This document shows, piece by piece, positions 9,898 to 17,637 of a DNA stretch of 35,091 bases. Under the pieces are notes generated by a model. That model ran no database searches. It saw nothing but the letters and a program-made list of their open reading frames with translations, and was not told the DNA's origin. Within the stretch, counting starts at the first letter, position 1. Each line of letters begins with the position of its first letter. This DNA comes from Caldisphaera sp. (GTDB lineage: Archaea > Thermoproteota > Thermoprotei_A > Sulfolobales > Acidilobaceae). The translations under genes and the position numbers were made by a program. The DNA is taken from positions 1-35,091 of the forward strand of contig PNIA01000016.1 of NCBI GenBank assembly GCA_002877855.1, in the 5' to 3' direction.

Positions 9898-9932
9898 TTT
9901 TATATGCAACTAAACACTTTTGCAAAAAGTTT

Positions 9933-9972
9933 ATATTTATCTATACAATATAATATTTATCTATACAATATA
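9933..9972 (+). repeat. Perfect 20-bp tandem duplication in the heme operon promoter region
   Basis: ATATTTATCTATACAATATA occurs twice back to back (9933-9952 and 9953-9972), ending 19 nt before the ATG at 9992. Each copy contains TATA-like sequence (ATATTTAT) and the repeat length is close to two helical turns. It may be a duplicated TATA/operator unit governing the ahb genes, or recent slippage. Confidence 0.7.
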
Positions 9973-9991
9973 GTTTAATCTGGGAGACGAT

Positions 9992-11182
9992 ATGAATCAT
10001 AGATTTTGGCCAATGAATGAAAAGCCATTGCTGGTCTTTTGGGAAACAACAAAGGCTTGTCTGCTTTCATGTAGACACTGTAGAGCAGAGGCTATAACAA
10101 AGCCATTGCCTAATGAGCTAAGCACAAACGAAGGGAAAATTCTTATTGATCAAATTTCTGCTTTTGGAAAGCCATCACCAATTCTAGTTTTTTCAGGAGG
10201 AGATCCGTTAATGAGAAGCGATATATGGGATTTGATTGATTATGCAAATAAAAAAGAGATAATATCAGCTCTGGCCCCCAGCGTTACACCGAAACTAGAT
10301 GACAAGGCAATTGATGAGATTTCAAATCATAATATATCATCTGTTTCTATTAGCATTGACTCACCATATAAAGAAGTCCACGATGAAATAAGAGGTGTAG
10401 CAGGTACATGGGATAGATCGATACAGATTATTAAACAGATGATGAATAAAGGAATTAAGGTACAAGTAAACACTTCTGTAATGAGGTCTACAGTTAATGG
10501 ACTACCTGATATGGTTAATCTATTAATTAATAAGCTGAATGTAAATGTATGGGAAGTATTTTATTTGATTCCAGTGGGTAGAGCAAAGACTAATGAAGAC
10601 TTAACAAAGGAAGAATGGGAAGATGTTTCAGCTTTCTTATATGAGGCCAGCAAATACAATTTAATAATTAGAACATCAGAGGGGCCAATGTTTAGGAGAA
10701 TCGTGCTATTATATAAAAATTTAGAAGACAGAGGGGCCAATGTAGTTGAAGATCTTCCTCATGGAAAACTTTACTTTAGGCTAATAAAAAGGCTTTATGA
10801 TATGATGGGAAAACCTAACAACAAGAGTATGGCAGAAACGCATGGAACAAGGGATGGAAAGGGCATAATTTTTGTATCTCATGATGGTTTCGTTTATCCC
10901 AGCGGATTCCTACCTTTCCCAGTGGGAAATATAAGAAAAGATAGTATAGTTAATATTTATAGAAAATCTGAGATTATGATTAAGCTCAGGTCTTCAGAAT
11001 TAAAAGGGAAGTGTGGGAATTGCGAATTTAAGGATATATGCGGTGGAAGCAGAGCCAGAGCATTTTCCTATACAAATGATCTATTAGAAGAAGACCCAGC
11101 TTGTCTCTATAAACCTGGAAGTTATAGTAGTTTGCTGTCTAAATATGGGCTATCATATAACAATCTATTAGCAAAGAGGTGA
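9992..11182 (+). CDS. ahbD: Radical SAM/SPASM-like protein, AhbD-like (probable heme synthase)
   Basis: 396 residues; GGGAG lies 5 nt before the ATG. The radical-SAM CxxxCxxC is Cys23/27/30 in TKACLLSCRHC, with FSGGDP and SISIDSP core strands. The C-terminal auxiliary-cluster region reads GKCGNCEFKDICGGSRARAF...EDPACLYKP. It heads an operon with siroheme decarboxylase, AhbC and precorrin-2 dehydrogenase, so conversion of Fe-coproporphyrin III to heme b by oxidative decarboxylation of two propionates is the most economical role. Caution: the segment equivalent to CGYLP in biochemically studied AhbD reads SGFLP, and an upstream Cys in that region is also missing, so it matches the TIGR04053-type relatives better than canonical AhbD. 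Another porphyrin-modifying or peptide-modifying role is possible. Confidence 0.7.
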   Translation: MNHRFWPMNEKPLLVFWETTKACLLSCRHCRAEAITKPLPNELSTNEGKILIDQISAFGKPSPILVFSGGDPLMRSDIWDLIDYANKKEIISALAPSVTPKLDDKAIDEISNHNISSVSISIDSPYKEVHDEIRGVAGTWDRSIQIIKQMMNKGIKVQVNTSVMRSTVNGLPDMVNLLINKLNVNVWEVFYLIPVGRAKTNEDLTKEEWEDVSAFLYEASKYNLIIRTSEGPMFRRIVLLYKNLEDRGANVVEDLPHGKLYFRLIKRLYDMMGKPNNKSMAETHGTRDGKGIIFVSHDGFVYPSGFLPFPVGNIRKDSIVNIYRKSEIMIKLRSSELKGKCGNCEFKDICGGSRARAFSYTNDLLEEDPACLYKPGSYSSLLSKYGLSYNNLLAKR

Positions 11183-11187
11183 AGAGT

Positions 11188-12150
11188 ATGGACGAACTAG
11201 ATAAAGAAATATTAATGAAATTACAATATGATTTTCCTATTGATATTGATCCTTATGGAGAAATAGCAGATATACTAAACATAGATAAAGAAAAATTTTT
11301 AAATAGGTTGATAAGACTAAGAAATGAAGGAATAATTAAAAGGATTGGATTTTATTATAATTTTAGATCTCAAGGAAAAGAAGCAGCACTTATTGCATTT
11401 GAATCAGGAGAAAATTATAGAAAAATTGCAGAAATAATGCTAAAAGATCCATCAATAACGCACAGCTACTTAAGAAATCATCCAAGATACAACATTTGGA
11501 TTGTAGCAAAAAAAGAAAGCAATGAAGAATTGATAGAGTTAGCTGAAAAGATTATGAAATACTCCAATTCAAAATCATATGTGGTCCTATTATCTAAAAG
11601 AACTTATAAATTGAGCGTTAAATATGATTTATTTGAGGGAATTTCTAAGGCTGGAAAATATGCAAGCTTGCCTGAAAATCCTCCTCTTATAAAAGACATG
11701 GGAGTTCCCGAAGATGTTGTTAAATTTGTAAGAAATTTACCTATAAATGAAAGTCCTTATGATTACATTTTAAGAAAATACAAATATAGCAAACAGGAAT
11801 TAACGGATTTGCTTAATTCTCTTTTAAAAAATGGAATACTAGCTGATCCAGGAGCATCTTTAGATGGAGAAAAGCTCGGATTTAAAGAGAATGGGATGAT
11901 AGTTATGGAACCAAATGGAAATGAAGAGAAATTGTGCCATTGTGCAGCAAAACAGATTTTTTCTACACATGTAGTATTGAGGAGATCTATACCAGAATGG
12001 AGATGGAAGCATAATTGTTATGCCATGGTTCATGCAATAAGCAAGGATAAAATTGAAAGTATTGCAAATAATTTAAAAAGTGAATGTAAACCAAATGATA
12101 TTATGATAATATACAGCCTAGAAGATTTAAAACCGGGTGTTGTAAGATGA
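11188..12150 (+). CDS. ahbAB: Fused siroheme decarboxylase AhbA-AhbB (Lrp/AsnC-like)
   Basis: 320 residues from ATG 11188, which follows GAGGTGA by 5 nt; the GTG at 11179 is inside that site and overlaps the previous stop. There are two Lrp/AsnC-type halves, each a winged helix plus a ferredoxin-like domain. The first half has DKEILMKLQYDFPID and the active-site-like THSYLRNHPRYNIWIV. The second half starts near residue 175 and has THVVLRRSIPEWRWKHNCYAMVHA. Separate AhbA and AhbB subunits (about 150-170 residues each) form a heterodimer elsewhere; here both are one chain, as in NirDL-type fusions. The reaction is decarboxylation of siroheme to 12,18-didecarboxysiroheme. It is embedded between the two radical-SAM genes with overlapping ends (ATGA with ahbC). 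Confidence 0.9.
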   Translation: MDELDKEILMKLQYDFPIDIDPYGEIADILNIDKEKFLNRLIRLRNEGIIKRIGFYYNFRSQGKEAALIAFESGENYRKIAEIMLKDPSITHSYLRNHPRYNIWIVAKKESNEELIELAEKIMKYSNSKSYVVLLSKRTYKLSVKYDLFEGISKAGKYASLPENPPLIKDMGVPEDVVKFVRNLPINESPYDYILRKYKYSKQELTDLLNSLLKNGILADPGASLDGEKLGFKENGMIVMEPNGNEEKLCHCAAKQIFSTHVVLRRSIPEWRWKHNCYAMVHAISKDKIESIANNLKSECKPNDIMIIYSLEDLKPGVVR

Positions 12151-13340
12151 TACCTATCAGCGTTATGGTAACTGGTGAAGGCACTGTATCAACAAAAATA
12201 AAAGGTAGTTATAGTAAAGATAGGCCTTCAACATTTTCAGATACATTAAAGCCAGTTATATTTTGGAACATAACATATAAATGTAATTTAAATTGCTTGC
12301 ATTGCTATATAGATGCTTCCTCAAAGAGCAATAAAGATGAGCTAAATAAAGAAAGACTATTGGAAATAGGAGATGAAATTATTAAGTTAGGAATTCCTTT
12401 AGTAATCTTTACAGGTGGCGAACCTTTATATAGAAAGGAATTTTGGGATTTATCAGAAAAGCTTTATGGGCATAAAAGACCAAAGTTAGGTTTAAGTAGC
12501 AATGGTACTTTAATTTCTGAGGAAAACGCAAAGAAGTTAAAAGATTTGGGTTATGATTATGTAGGAATTTCACTTGATAGCATTTACCCAGAGCTTCATG
12601 ATAAATTTAGAGGTTATAATGGGGCATTTTCCTTAACACTAAAGGGTATTGAAAACTCAATTAAATATGGTATAGATATAGGGTTAAGAACCACTATTAC
12701 TAAATGGAATGTAGAGGAAATACCGAATATGATCGATTTTGCTGCAAAAATTGGAGCCAAGAGAATTTCTTTATATTTGTTAGATACTATTGGTAGAGCC
12801 ATAAACATAGTAAATGACCTCCCTACAAAGAATCAATTAATTTACCTCTCAAATTCCTTAATTGATAAAGCCAAAGAATATAAATCAAAGTTGGAAATAC
12901 AATTAGTAAGGGGGAATTTTATTGGCATATATTTGGCGAATTTATTAGCAAAAAACAAAGATGACTTTTTAAAATATTTAAAGATGATAGAAGCACAAGG
13001 AGATTGTGGAAGAAAAACAATAAGTATATATCCAGAAGGTTTAGTAAAACCATGCCAATTTATAGATCAATATAATATTGGAGATCTCAGAAAGCAAAAT
13101 CTATCAGATATATTAAAAATATCAAATCCTATGCTAACAAAGTTTTTCAATATATCCAATAATTTTGTTGGAAAGAGATGTTCATCATGCGCATTTAAAC
13201 AAATATGTGGTGGGGGAAGTAGAGGAAGAGCTAATGTAATAAATAAAAATTTTTGGGAAGACGACCCTCTTTGCTTTGTAGATCCCGACGAAATTTCAAA
13301 AAGGTGGGATTATAATGGGTTATCTACCTCTTTATATTGA
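12147..13340 (+). CDS. ahbC: AhbC, 12,18-didecarboxysiroheme deacetylase (radical SAM)
   Basis: 397 residues. The start overlaps the previous stop as ATGA, and the N-terminus MIPISVM... matches the family start. The radical-SAM motif is Cys46/50/53 in YKCNLNCLHCY, followed by FTGGEPL and SSNGTLIS. The C-terminal auxiliary region has KRCSSCAFKQICGGGSRGRA...DDPLCFVDPDEI, and VKPCQFIDQY supplies one more Cys. Overall order and the ending EDDPLC..DPDEI are those of AhbC, which removes acetate side chains from didecarboxysiroheme to give Fe-coproporphyrin III. Its 3' end overlaps sirC by 26 nt, which implies translational coupling. Confidence 0.9.
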   Translation: MIPISVMVTGEGTVSTKIKGSYSKDRPSTFSDTLKPVIFWNITYKCNLNCLHCYIDASSKSNKDELNKERLLEIGDEIIKLGIPLVIFTGGEPLYRKEFWDLSEKLYGHKRPKLGLSSNGTLISEENAKKLKDLGYDYVGISLDSIYPELHDKFRGYNGAFSLTLKGIENSIKYGIDIGLRTTITKWNVEEIPNMIDFAAKIGAKRISLYLLDTIGRAINIVNDLPTKNQLIYLSNSLIDKAKEYKSKLEIQLVRGNFIGIYLANLLAKNKDDFLKYLKMIEAQGDCGRKTISIYPEGLVKPCQFIDQYNIGDLRKQNLSDILKISNPMLTKFFNISNNFVGKRCSSCAFKQICGGGSRGRANVINKNFWEDDPLCFVDPDEISKRWDYNGLSTSLY

Positions 13341-13983
13341 TGCATCTTATTTAAAGGTATTAGTTATAGGAGGAGGAAGTATTGGTACAAGAAGAGCAAT
13401 AACATTTTTTGAAAAAGGAGCGATGGTTACAGTTTTAGCTGATAGATTTACAGATGAGCTTAAAAATAGACAAAATGATAGATTAAGGTTATTCGAAACA
13501 ACAATAAAAAACATCAATGATATTGAAGATTTAATAAAGAGAAATGATCTTATAGTAATTGCAACAAACAACGAGGAACTAAACAAAACGGCTTATGAAA
13601 TTTCTATAAAATATAATAAATTGGTAAATAATGCAGCAAATGCTAAACAAGGAAATGTTGTTCTACCTTTTAGGTCAAATATTTGGGGAGAAATAGAAGT
13701 ATCTGTTACTAGTTTAGGAGCATCTGGAATTGCTGCTAGAAGGGCTTTAGAAAAAATTGTAGCAATTTTAAATAATGACATCGAATTAAAAACTTTATTT
13801 ACATCTATGAAAAGGTTTAAAGAATATATAAAGAAAAATATAAAAGATGCAAGCCTTAGATATAAGTTATATTTTATGGTAGAAAACGATAAAGATTTTG
13901 AAAAATTTGTTAAAGAAGGGAACGAAGAAAAAGCTTATGAAAGGGCATTAGATATTGCTAAAAGCTATTTAAATATTAATTGA
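13315..13983 (+). CDS. sirC: Precorrin-2 dehydrogenase (siroheme synthase N-terminal type)
   Basis: 222 residues. The N-terminal Rossmann fold begins MGYLPLYIDASYLKVLVIGGGSIGTRRA (dinucleotide Gly19-Gly24), typical of Met8/SirC/CysG-N. NNAANAKQGNVVLPF and SVTSLGASGIAARRA match the sirohydrochlorin and substrate region. It oxidises precorrin-2 to sirohydrochlorin with NAD+; Met8-type members also chelate iron, and this cannot be decided from sequence by eye. It starts 26 nt inside ahbC, after a GGTGGG-like site. It supplies the siroheme precursor for the three upstream enzymes, so the operon covers precorrin-2 to heme apart from the ferrochelatase step and any SAM methyltransferase. Confidence 0.92.
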   Translation: MGYLPLYIDASYLKVLVIGGGSIGTRRAITFFEKGAMVTVLADRFTDELKNRQNDRLRLFETTIKNINDIEDLIKRNDLIVIATNNEELNKTAYEISIKYNKLVNNAANAKQGNVVLPFRSNIWGEIEVSVTSLGASGIAARRALEKIVAILNNDIELKTLFTSMKRFKEYIKKNIKDASLRYKLYFMVENDKDFEKFVKEGNEEKAYERALDIAKSYLNIN

Positions 13984-14082
13984 TTACCATCCTAATAATT
14001 AGTTCCATAATCTTTAAATTCTTTTATTATACACAAGAATAAAATCTTTAGAAACATATTTAATTTAAGGGTACAATTGAAA

Positions 14083-14466
14083 ATGGAAGTATATAAGCTA
14101 TTAGGATTAATTGGTTCAATAATAATTATAGCATTAACTACTGTTATTGGATTATTTATGATTTTTGGTTGGGGTTACTATTATGGTATGATGGGATATG
14201 GTTATTATGGTATGATGGGATACTATAAGCACTATGCTATAGTTTCTTTTCTATTCTTCTTTATGCCCATAATTATTGGAATCATCGCAGGAATTATAGG
14301 TATAATAGGAGCAAGTCTAAACGATAATGTTGCCTCAGGGATTTTGTTTATTATTGCATCATTTATTTCAATAACCATGTTTTTCGGGGGATTTGGAATA
14401 GGATTTATCTTATTGTTAATAGGAGGAATATTAGCTCTATTAAGCCCAAAGCGCTTAATTCAGTGA
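14083..14466 (+). CDS. Small four-helix membrane protein with Gly-Tyr-Met repeat
   Basis: 127 residues from ATG 14083. A TTG at 14077 would add two residues, but the TATA-like ACATATTTAA at about 14053 lies roughly 26 bp before the ATG, fitting a leaderless message. Hydrophobic segments are near residues 5-26, 50-72, 78-100 and 103-120. Between the first and second lies a tandem GYYYGMMG/YGYYGMMGYY element, facing one side of the membrane. The family is not recognised. Met/Tyr/Gly-rich loops in membrane proteins can bind copper or other soft metals, but that is only a suggestion here. It sits between the heme operon and the CoA-transferase genes, about 100 nt from sirC, and has its own apparent promoter. 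Confidence 0.75.
   Translation: MEVYKLLGLIGSIIIIALTTVIGLFMIFGWGYYYGMMGYGYYGMMGYYKHYAIVSFLFFFMPIIIGIIAGIIGIIGASLNDNVASGILFIIASFISITMFFGGFGIGFILLLIGGILALLSPKRLIQ
14179..14222 (+). repeat. In-frame tandem repeat coding GYYGMMG
   Basis: A perfect 20-nt unit beginning TATTATGGTATGATGG occurs at 14179-14198 and 14203-14222 (24-nt period, 8 codons), encoding the duplicated YYGMMGY loop. Near-identical nucleotides suggest recent duplication or conversion. Confidence 0.8.
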
Positions 14467-14545
14467 AATAAATTTATTTAGATAAATATGCTGATTTAGT
14501 ATACATTTAAATACCCTCTTCTGTATATGAAAATACTGTGGGAAT

Positions 14546-15370
14546 ATGCCTTCTGAGAAGTTAATGAGCCTGAAGGATGCTGTGAGTTTAATAAACAATG
14601 ATGATGAAATTACTATTAGTGGAATAACTTTTTTTAGAAACCCTATGAGTTTAATAGCAGCAATTATAAAATCTGAGAAAAAAAGGCTATCATTTGTAGA
14701 TAGAGAACCTGGTTTTGGACTTGATGTTTTAGTAGCTTCAAATTCATTAAAAAAGGTTAGAGCTGCTATGGCTACCTTTGAACACTTTGGATTGTCTCCT
14801 TCAGTAAGAAGGGCTGCGGAAAGAAAAGAAGTTGATTATTTAGAAGATACATGTGGTGCTATTATAGCTGGATTGAGAGCAGGTGCTCAAGGAGTACCTT
14901 TTATGCCTGTAAGAGGTATAATAGGATCTGACTTGGTTAAAATACATGAATCAATAGGAACTTGGAAAATAATTAAAGATCCATTTTATAACGAAGATAT
15001 AGTTGCTGTTAAAGCAATTGAACCTGATGTAGCTTTAATTCATGTTCATATGAGTGATATCTATGGAGATTCAGTAATTCTAGGCCCAAGGTATGAAGAT
15101 GAATTAAAAATAAGGGCCGCAAAGAAGGTTATAATAGCAGCCGAGAAGATAGTTGATAAAGAAGAACTAAGGAAGAGAAATGCAGAATTACTTTCTTCAA
15201 CAATTTTTAATGTTGATGCAGTAGTTCACTCACCTAATGGAGCATGGCCTACAGGTATGTATTCGCTATACGAAGCGAATTACAAGGCTATAGAGGATTA
15301 CTATAATAATGCAAAAAATGGTAAGGCTATAGAATGGATTAAGGAAAATTTAATTAATAGGTGGTTCTAA
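14546..15370 (+). CDS. CoA-transferase family I, alpha subunit (glutaconate CoA-transferase/IpdA-like)
   Basis: 274 residues. The N-terminal LMSLKDAVSLINNDDEITISGI matches the subunit-A opening (KxxxL.dAv..ii.DGd.i..gG), though FFRNPM replaces the usual Gly-rich turn. DTCGAIIAGLRAGAQGVPFMPVRGIIGSDL matches the GctA/IpdA group, as do VAVKAIEPDVALIHVHMSD and AAKKVIIAAEKIVDKEEL. A TATA-like TTTAAATA lies at about 14507, so a short leader is likely. The two-subunit enzyme would move CoA between acids or hydrolyse a ring-derived acyl-CoA as IpdAB does; the substrate cannot be read from sequence. The stop TAA overlaps the ATG of the beta-subunit gene. Confidence 0.85.
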   Translation: MPSEKLMSLKDAVSLINNDDEITISGITFFRNPMSLIAAIIKSEKKRLSFVDREPGFGLDVLVASNSLKKVRAAMATFEHFGLSPSVRRAAERKEVDYLEDTCGAIIAGLRAGAQGVPFMPVRGIIGSDLVKIHESIGTWKIIKDPFYNEDIVAVKAIEPDVALIHVHMSDIYGDSVILGPRYEDELKIRAAKKVIIAAEKIVDKEELRKRNAELLSSTIFNVDAVVHSPNGAWPTGMYSLYEANYKAIEDYYNNAKNGKAIEWIKENLINRWF

Positions 15371-16119
15371 TGTCCGCCAAGCCAACTGATTTGATGATTA
15401 AATGCTTGGGAAGTCATATAGAAAATAAGGATTATGTTTATCACGGGTTAGATAGTGTTTTACCCCAGATAGCTATGGTTTATGCAGCTAGATACCTAAA
15501 AAAAGATTTTATATGGCATAGCGTTGTTGAACCATTCATGGCACAACCTGAATCAGTAAAGATAAATCCATCGACAGGTGATCCATACTCTGAGCAAGGT
15601 CATATAGGAATAGTTACAACTATTGACGCCTTTGATTTGGCTGCAAGAGGTAAAATGGACTTAATGTATTTTGGTGCTGCACAAATAGATGATTATGCTA
15701 ATATAAATTTAACTGTAATAGGATCTTATGAAAAACCAAAGGTAAAGCTACCAGGAGGTGCAGCAACAGCTTTTTTATATCCATTAGTCAAAAAAATTAT
15801 TATATGGGCAAGACATGATCCAAGAGTTTTAGTCAAAAAAGTTGATTTTATTACAGGTGGTGGTAAAGCTAGGATAGATAATGGTCTAAAAACAGTTTTA
15901 TGCACCAATAAGGCTATGATAGAGTTTACTAAAGATGGTCCAATCTTAAGAGGGGTACTTGCCAATTTTAGTATAGACCAAGTATTATCATCTACAGGAG
16001 GCATGAAAATTTTAGTTCCCGAAAAAGTGGCAACTATTGAACCATTAAGTGAAGAGGAATTAAAAATAATAAATGAAGCTGATCCTAAAGGTTTAAGATA
16101 TGAAGAAAATTACGGATAA
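15370..16119 (+). CDS. CoA-transferase family I, beta subunit (GctB/IpdB-like)
   Basis: 249 residues from ATG 15370, which shares one base with the alpha-subunit stop (TAATG) and follows AGGTGG; the GTG at 15361 overlaps that site. FDLAARGKMDLMYFGAAQIDDYANINLTVIG and LPGGAATAFLYPLVKKIIIWARHDPRVLVKKVDFITG are typical of the beta subunit. The catalytic-Glu strand, usually (S)ENG in glutaconate CoA-transferase, corresponds to about WHSVVEPFMAQ here. A Glu is present but the motif is not standard. In IpdB-like hydrolases the Glu is not used, so transferase versus hydrolase is open. It is translationally coupled to the alpha subunit. Confidence 0.85.
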   Translation: MSAKPTDLMIKCLGSHIENKDYVYHGLDSVLPQIAMVYAARYLKKDFIWHSVVEPFMAQPESVKINPSTGDPYSEQGHIGIVTTIDAFDLAARGKMDLMYFGAAQIDDYANINLTVIGSYEKPKVKLPGGAATAFLYPLVKKIIIWARHDPRVLVKKVDFITGGGKARIDNGLKTVLCTNKAMIEFTKDGPILRGVLANFSIDQVLSSTGGMKILVPEKVATIEPLSEEELKIINEADPKGLRYEENYG

Positions 16120-16174
16120 TCCATATAACATTTAATTTTTTAATATATATTATGAAAATTAAATAAATTTAAAG

Positions 16175-16384
16175 CTAAGAATTGCTAGGTTTTTCATTAT
16201 TCTCCAATTTTATACCCTTAGATTCTGCTTCCTTTCTCAAGTAGTCCAATACATCATATGGATCTCTCCCTAATCTATCTTCGATTGTGTTTAGTTCTCT
16301 CATCCACCTTTTTCCATAGATTTTCTTGGCCAATTCTATTGTTTCATCAAGTATTTTTTTAGCTTCTTTAACTGAATCCTCCAC
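16175..16384 (-). CDS. Small charged hypothetical protein
   Basis: 69 residues from GTG 16384, with GGTGA about 5 nt upstream (complement of 16390-16394), matching the local ribosome-site pattern. Highly charged, largely helical sequence (SVKEAKKILDETIELAKKIY) with GRDPYDVLDYLRKEAESKG; no membrane segment or Cys. Family not recognised. It is divergent from TFE-beta, and the 254-bp gap between them contains a palindrome and a 23-bp direct repeat. Confidence 0.7.
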   Translation of the reverse strand: MEDSVKEAKKILDETIELAKKIYGKRWMRELNTIEDRLGRDPYDVLDYLRKEAESKGIKLENNEKPSNS

Positions 16385-16400
16385 GCTTACTCACCTTTAT

Positions 16401-16422
16401 TACCATATAAGACACTATGGTA
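16401..16422. promoter_or_regulatory. Inverted repeat over TATA-like sequence, possible operator
   Basis: TACCATA (16401-16407) and TATGGTA (16416-16422) are exact inverted halves with an 8-bp spacer, 17 bp upstream of the GTG at 16384. Read on the minus strand the element includes CTTATATGG, a TATA-like sequence, so a bound dimer would block initiation. Function inferred. Confidence 0.4.
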
Positions 16423-16481
16423 AGAATTAATAACCTATTTTCAAATTTTTGTGCAATTTTCACCAATAAAAAGATCAATAA

Positions 16482-16546
16482 ATATTTTTATACTTTTTAT
16501 CATTGATTAACAATCTATTTTACATATTTTTATACTTTTTATCATT
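16482..16546. repeat. 23-bp direct repeat with paired TATA-like cores
   Basis: Identical 23-bp copies at 16482-16504 and 16524-16546 (42-bp period, 19-bp spacer). On the minus strand each reads as AAAAAGTATAAAAATAT, which resembles a purine-rich BRE followed by a TATA box, so they may be two tandem promoters for the small minus-strand gene. On the plus strand they lie 93-157 bp before TFE-beta. Confidence 0.75.
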
Positions 16547-16638
16547 ACACTAAATACTAAAAATATAAATCTTTTAGCCTATATATTATTAGTGAGGTTA
16601 GAATAGAATAAACTAAGATATTATCAAAGGTGTTGAGA

Positions 16639-17052
16639 ATGCCAAGGAATTCAGATGAAAACGAAAAAGCTGCACTTGATTTAATAAAGGGATACAAAGA
16701 AGGTGTTTTGCAGAGCGAACTATGGAAAATGATGGGATTAGACAGCAGGGAAGGTTCAAGACTTGTTCTTAGGTTGTCAAAAAAAGGTTTAATAAAAAGA
16801 GAACAGGTAACAGTCAATGGGAGAAGAACATATAGATTGTTTGTTGCAGAAAAGCCTATAGAATCAAAGATACTTAACATTAGTTTATCATCTATACTAG
16901 ACATTCCATGCACAACATGCCCTCATATAGACGAATGCGGACTAGGGGGATATTATGAACCTTCTACATGTCCTTTAATGGAATTATGGTTGAAAAAAGA
17001 AGTTAAGCTATCATCAATTAGGCAAAAACAATTAATGCAAAAAGCAAGTTAA
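16639..17052 (+). CDS. Transcription factor TFE beta subunit (RPC39/RPC34-like, Fe-S)
   Basis: 137 residues from ATG 16639, 6 nt after AGGTG; GTG 16630 overlaps that site. The N-terminal winged helix has GVLQSELWKMMGLDSREGSRLVLRLSKKGLIKRE. The C-terminal half carries CTTCPHIDECGLGGYYEPSTC, with Cys91, 94, 100 and 111 spaced as a [4Fe-4S] site. This is the layout of crenarchaeal TFE-beta, the homologue of human RPC39, which pairs with TFE-alpha and helps open promoter DNA with RNA polymerase, TBP and TFB. TFE-alpha is not in the window. It is separated from the SRP19 gene by 1 nt, so the two are probably cotranscribed. Confidence 0.85.
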   Translation: MPRNSDENEKAALDLIKGYKEGVLQSELWKMMGLDSREGSRLVLRLSKKGLIKREQVTVNGRRTYRLFVAEKPIESKILNISLSSILDIPCTTCPHIDECGLGGYYEPSTCPLMELWLKKEVKLSSIRQKQLMQKAS

Positions 17053-17053
17053 G

Positions 17054-17356
17054 GTGAAATTTTTGCCTGAAAAAGACAAGCAAATAATATGGCCTGCCTA
17101 TTTGGATTCTAATTTATCTAGAGGAATGGGTAGAAAAGTTAATAAAAACAAAGCTGTTATAAAACCAAGTGTAGAGGAAATGATTGAAGCATTAAAATCA
17201 CTTGGATTAAATCCAAAAGTTGAAGATAAAAAATATCCCAAGTTATGGTATGAGCAAAACAAAGCTGTTATTATCGACAAAAAATATAACAAAACAAAGC
17301 TGTTAGCAATGATCTCAAATGAAATAAATAAAATGAGAGCTAAAAAGAGTAAATAA
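17054..17356 (+). CDS. srp19: Signal recognition particle protein SRP19
   Basis: Up to 100 residues. IIWPAYLDSNLSRGMGRKVNKNKAVIKPSVEEMIEALKSLG is followed by KYPKLWYEQNKAVIID, which is the SRP19 RNA-binding fold; the tail is Lys-rich. SRP19 binds helices 6 and 8 of SRP RNA and promotes SRP54 loading. The GTG at 17054 lies within GGTGA, so the in-frame TTG at 17063, 5 nt after GGTGA, is an attractive alternative start that would remove three residues. It follows TFE-beta with no real gap. The SRP RNA gene is in the same window at 32994. Confidence 0.95.
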   Translation: MKFLPEKDKQIIWPAYLDSNLSRGMGRKVNKNKAVIKPSVEEMIEALKSLGLNPKVEDKKYPKLWYEQNKAVIIDKKYNKTKLLAMISNEINKMRAKKSK

Positions 17357-17637
17357 AAATTTAAGTTGTTTATGTTTTAACCTTTTCCTAAGCTAAAGAA
17401 AAAATCCACAAAACCTTGATGATTATAACATATATTACCTTTTCTATTGTTGGTGTTTAATTTAAATACTTGATCAAACTAATTACATTTGGACTGTAAT
17501 ACTTTGTTAGGAAATACAATATGGTAAATAGGATGGGCATCATATTAATAGTTATTATAACTTTTCGTAACTAAAAAAGTATTGCTATTATTATAAAACA
17601 TTTTACCAGTTTAAATGACAGGTTTTATTATTATTTA

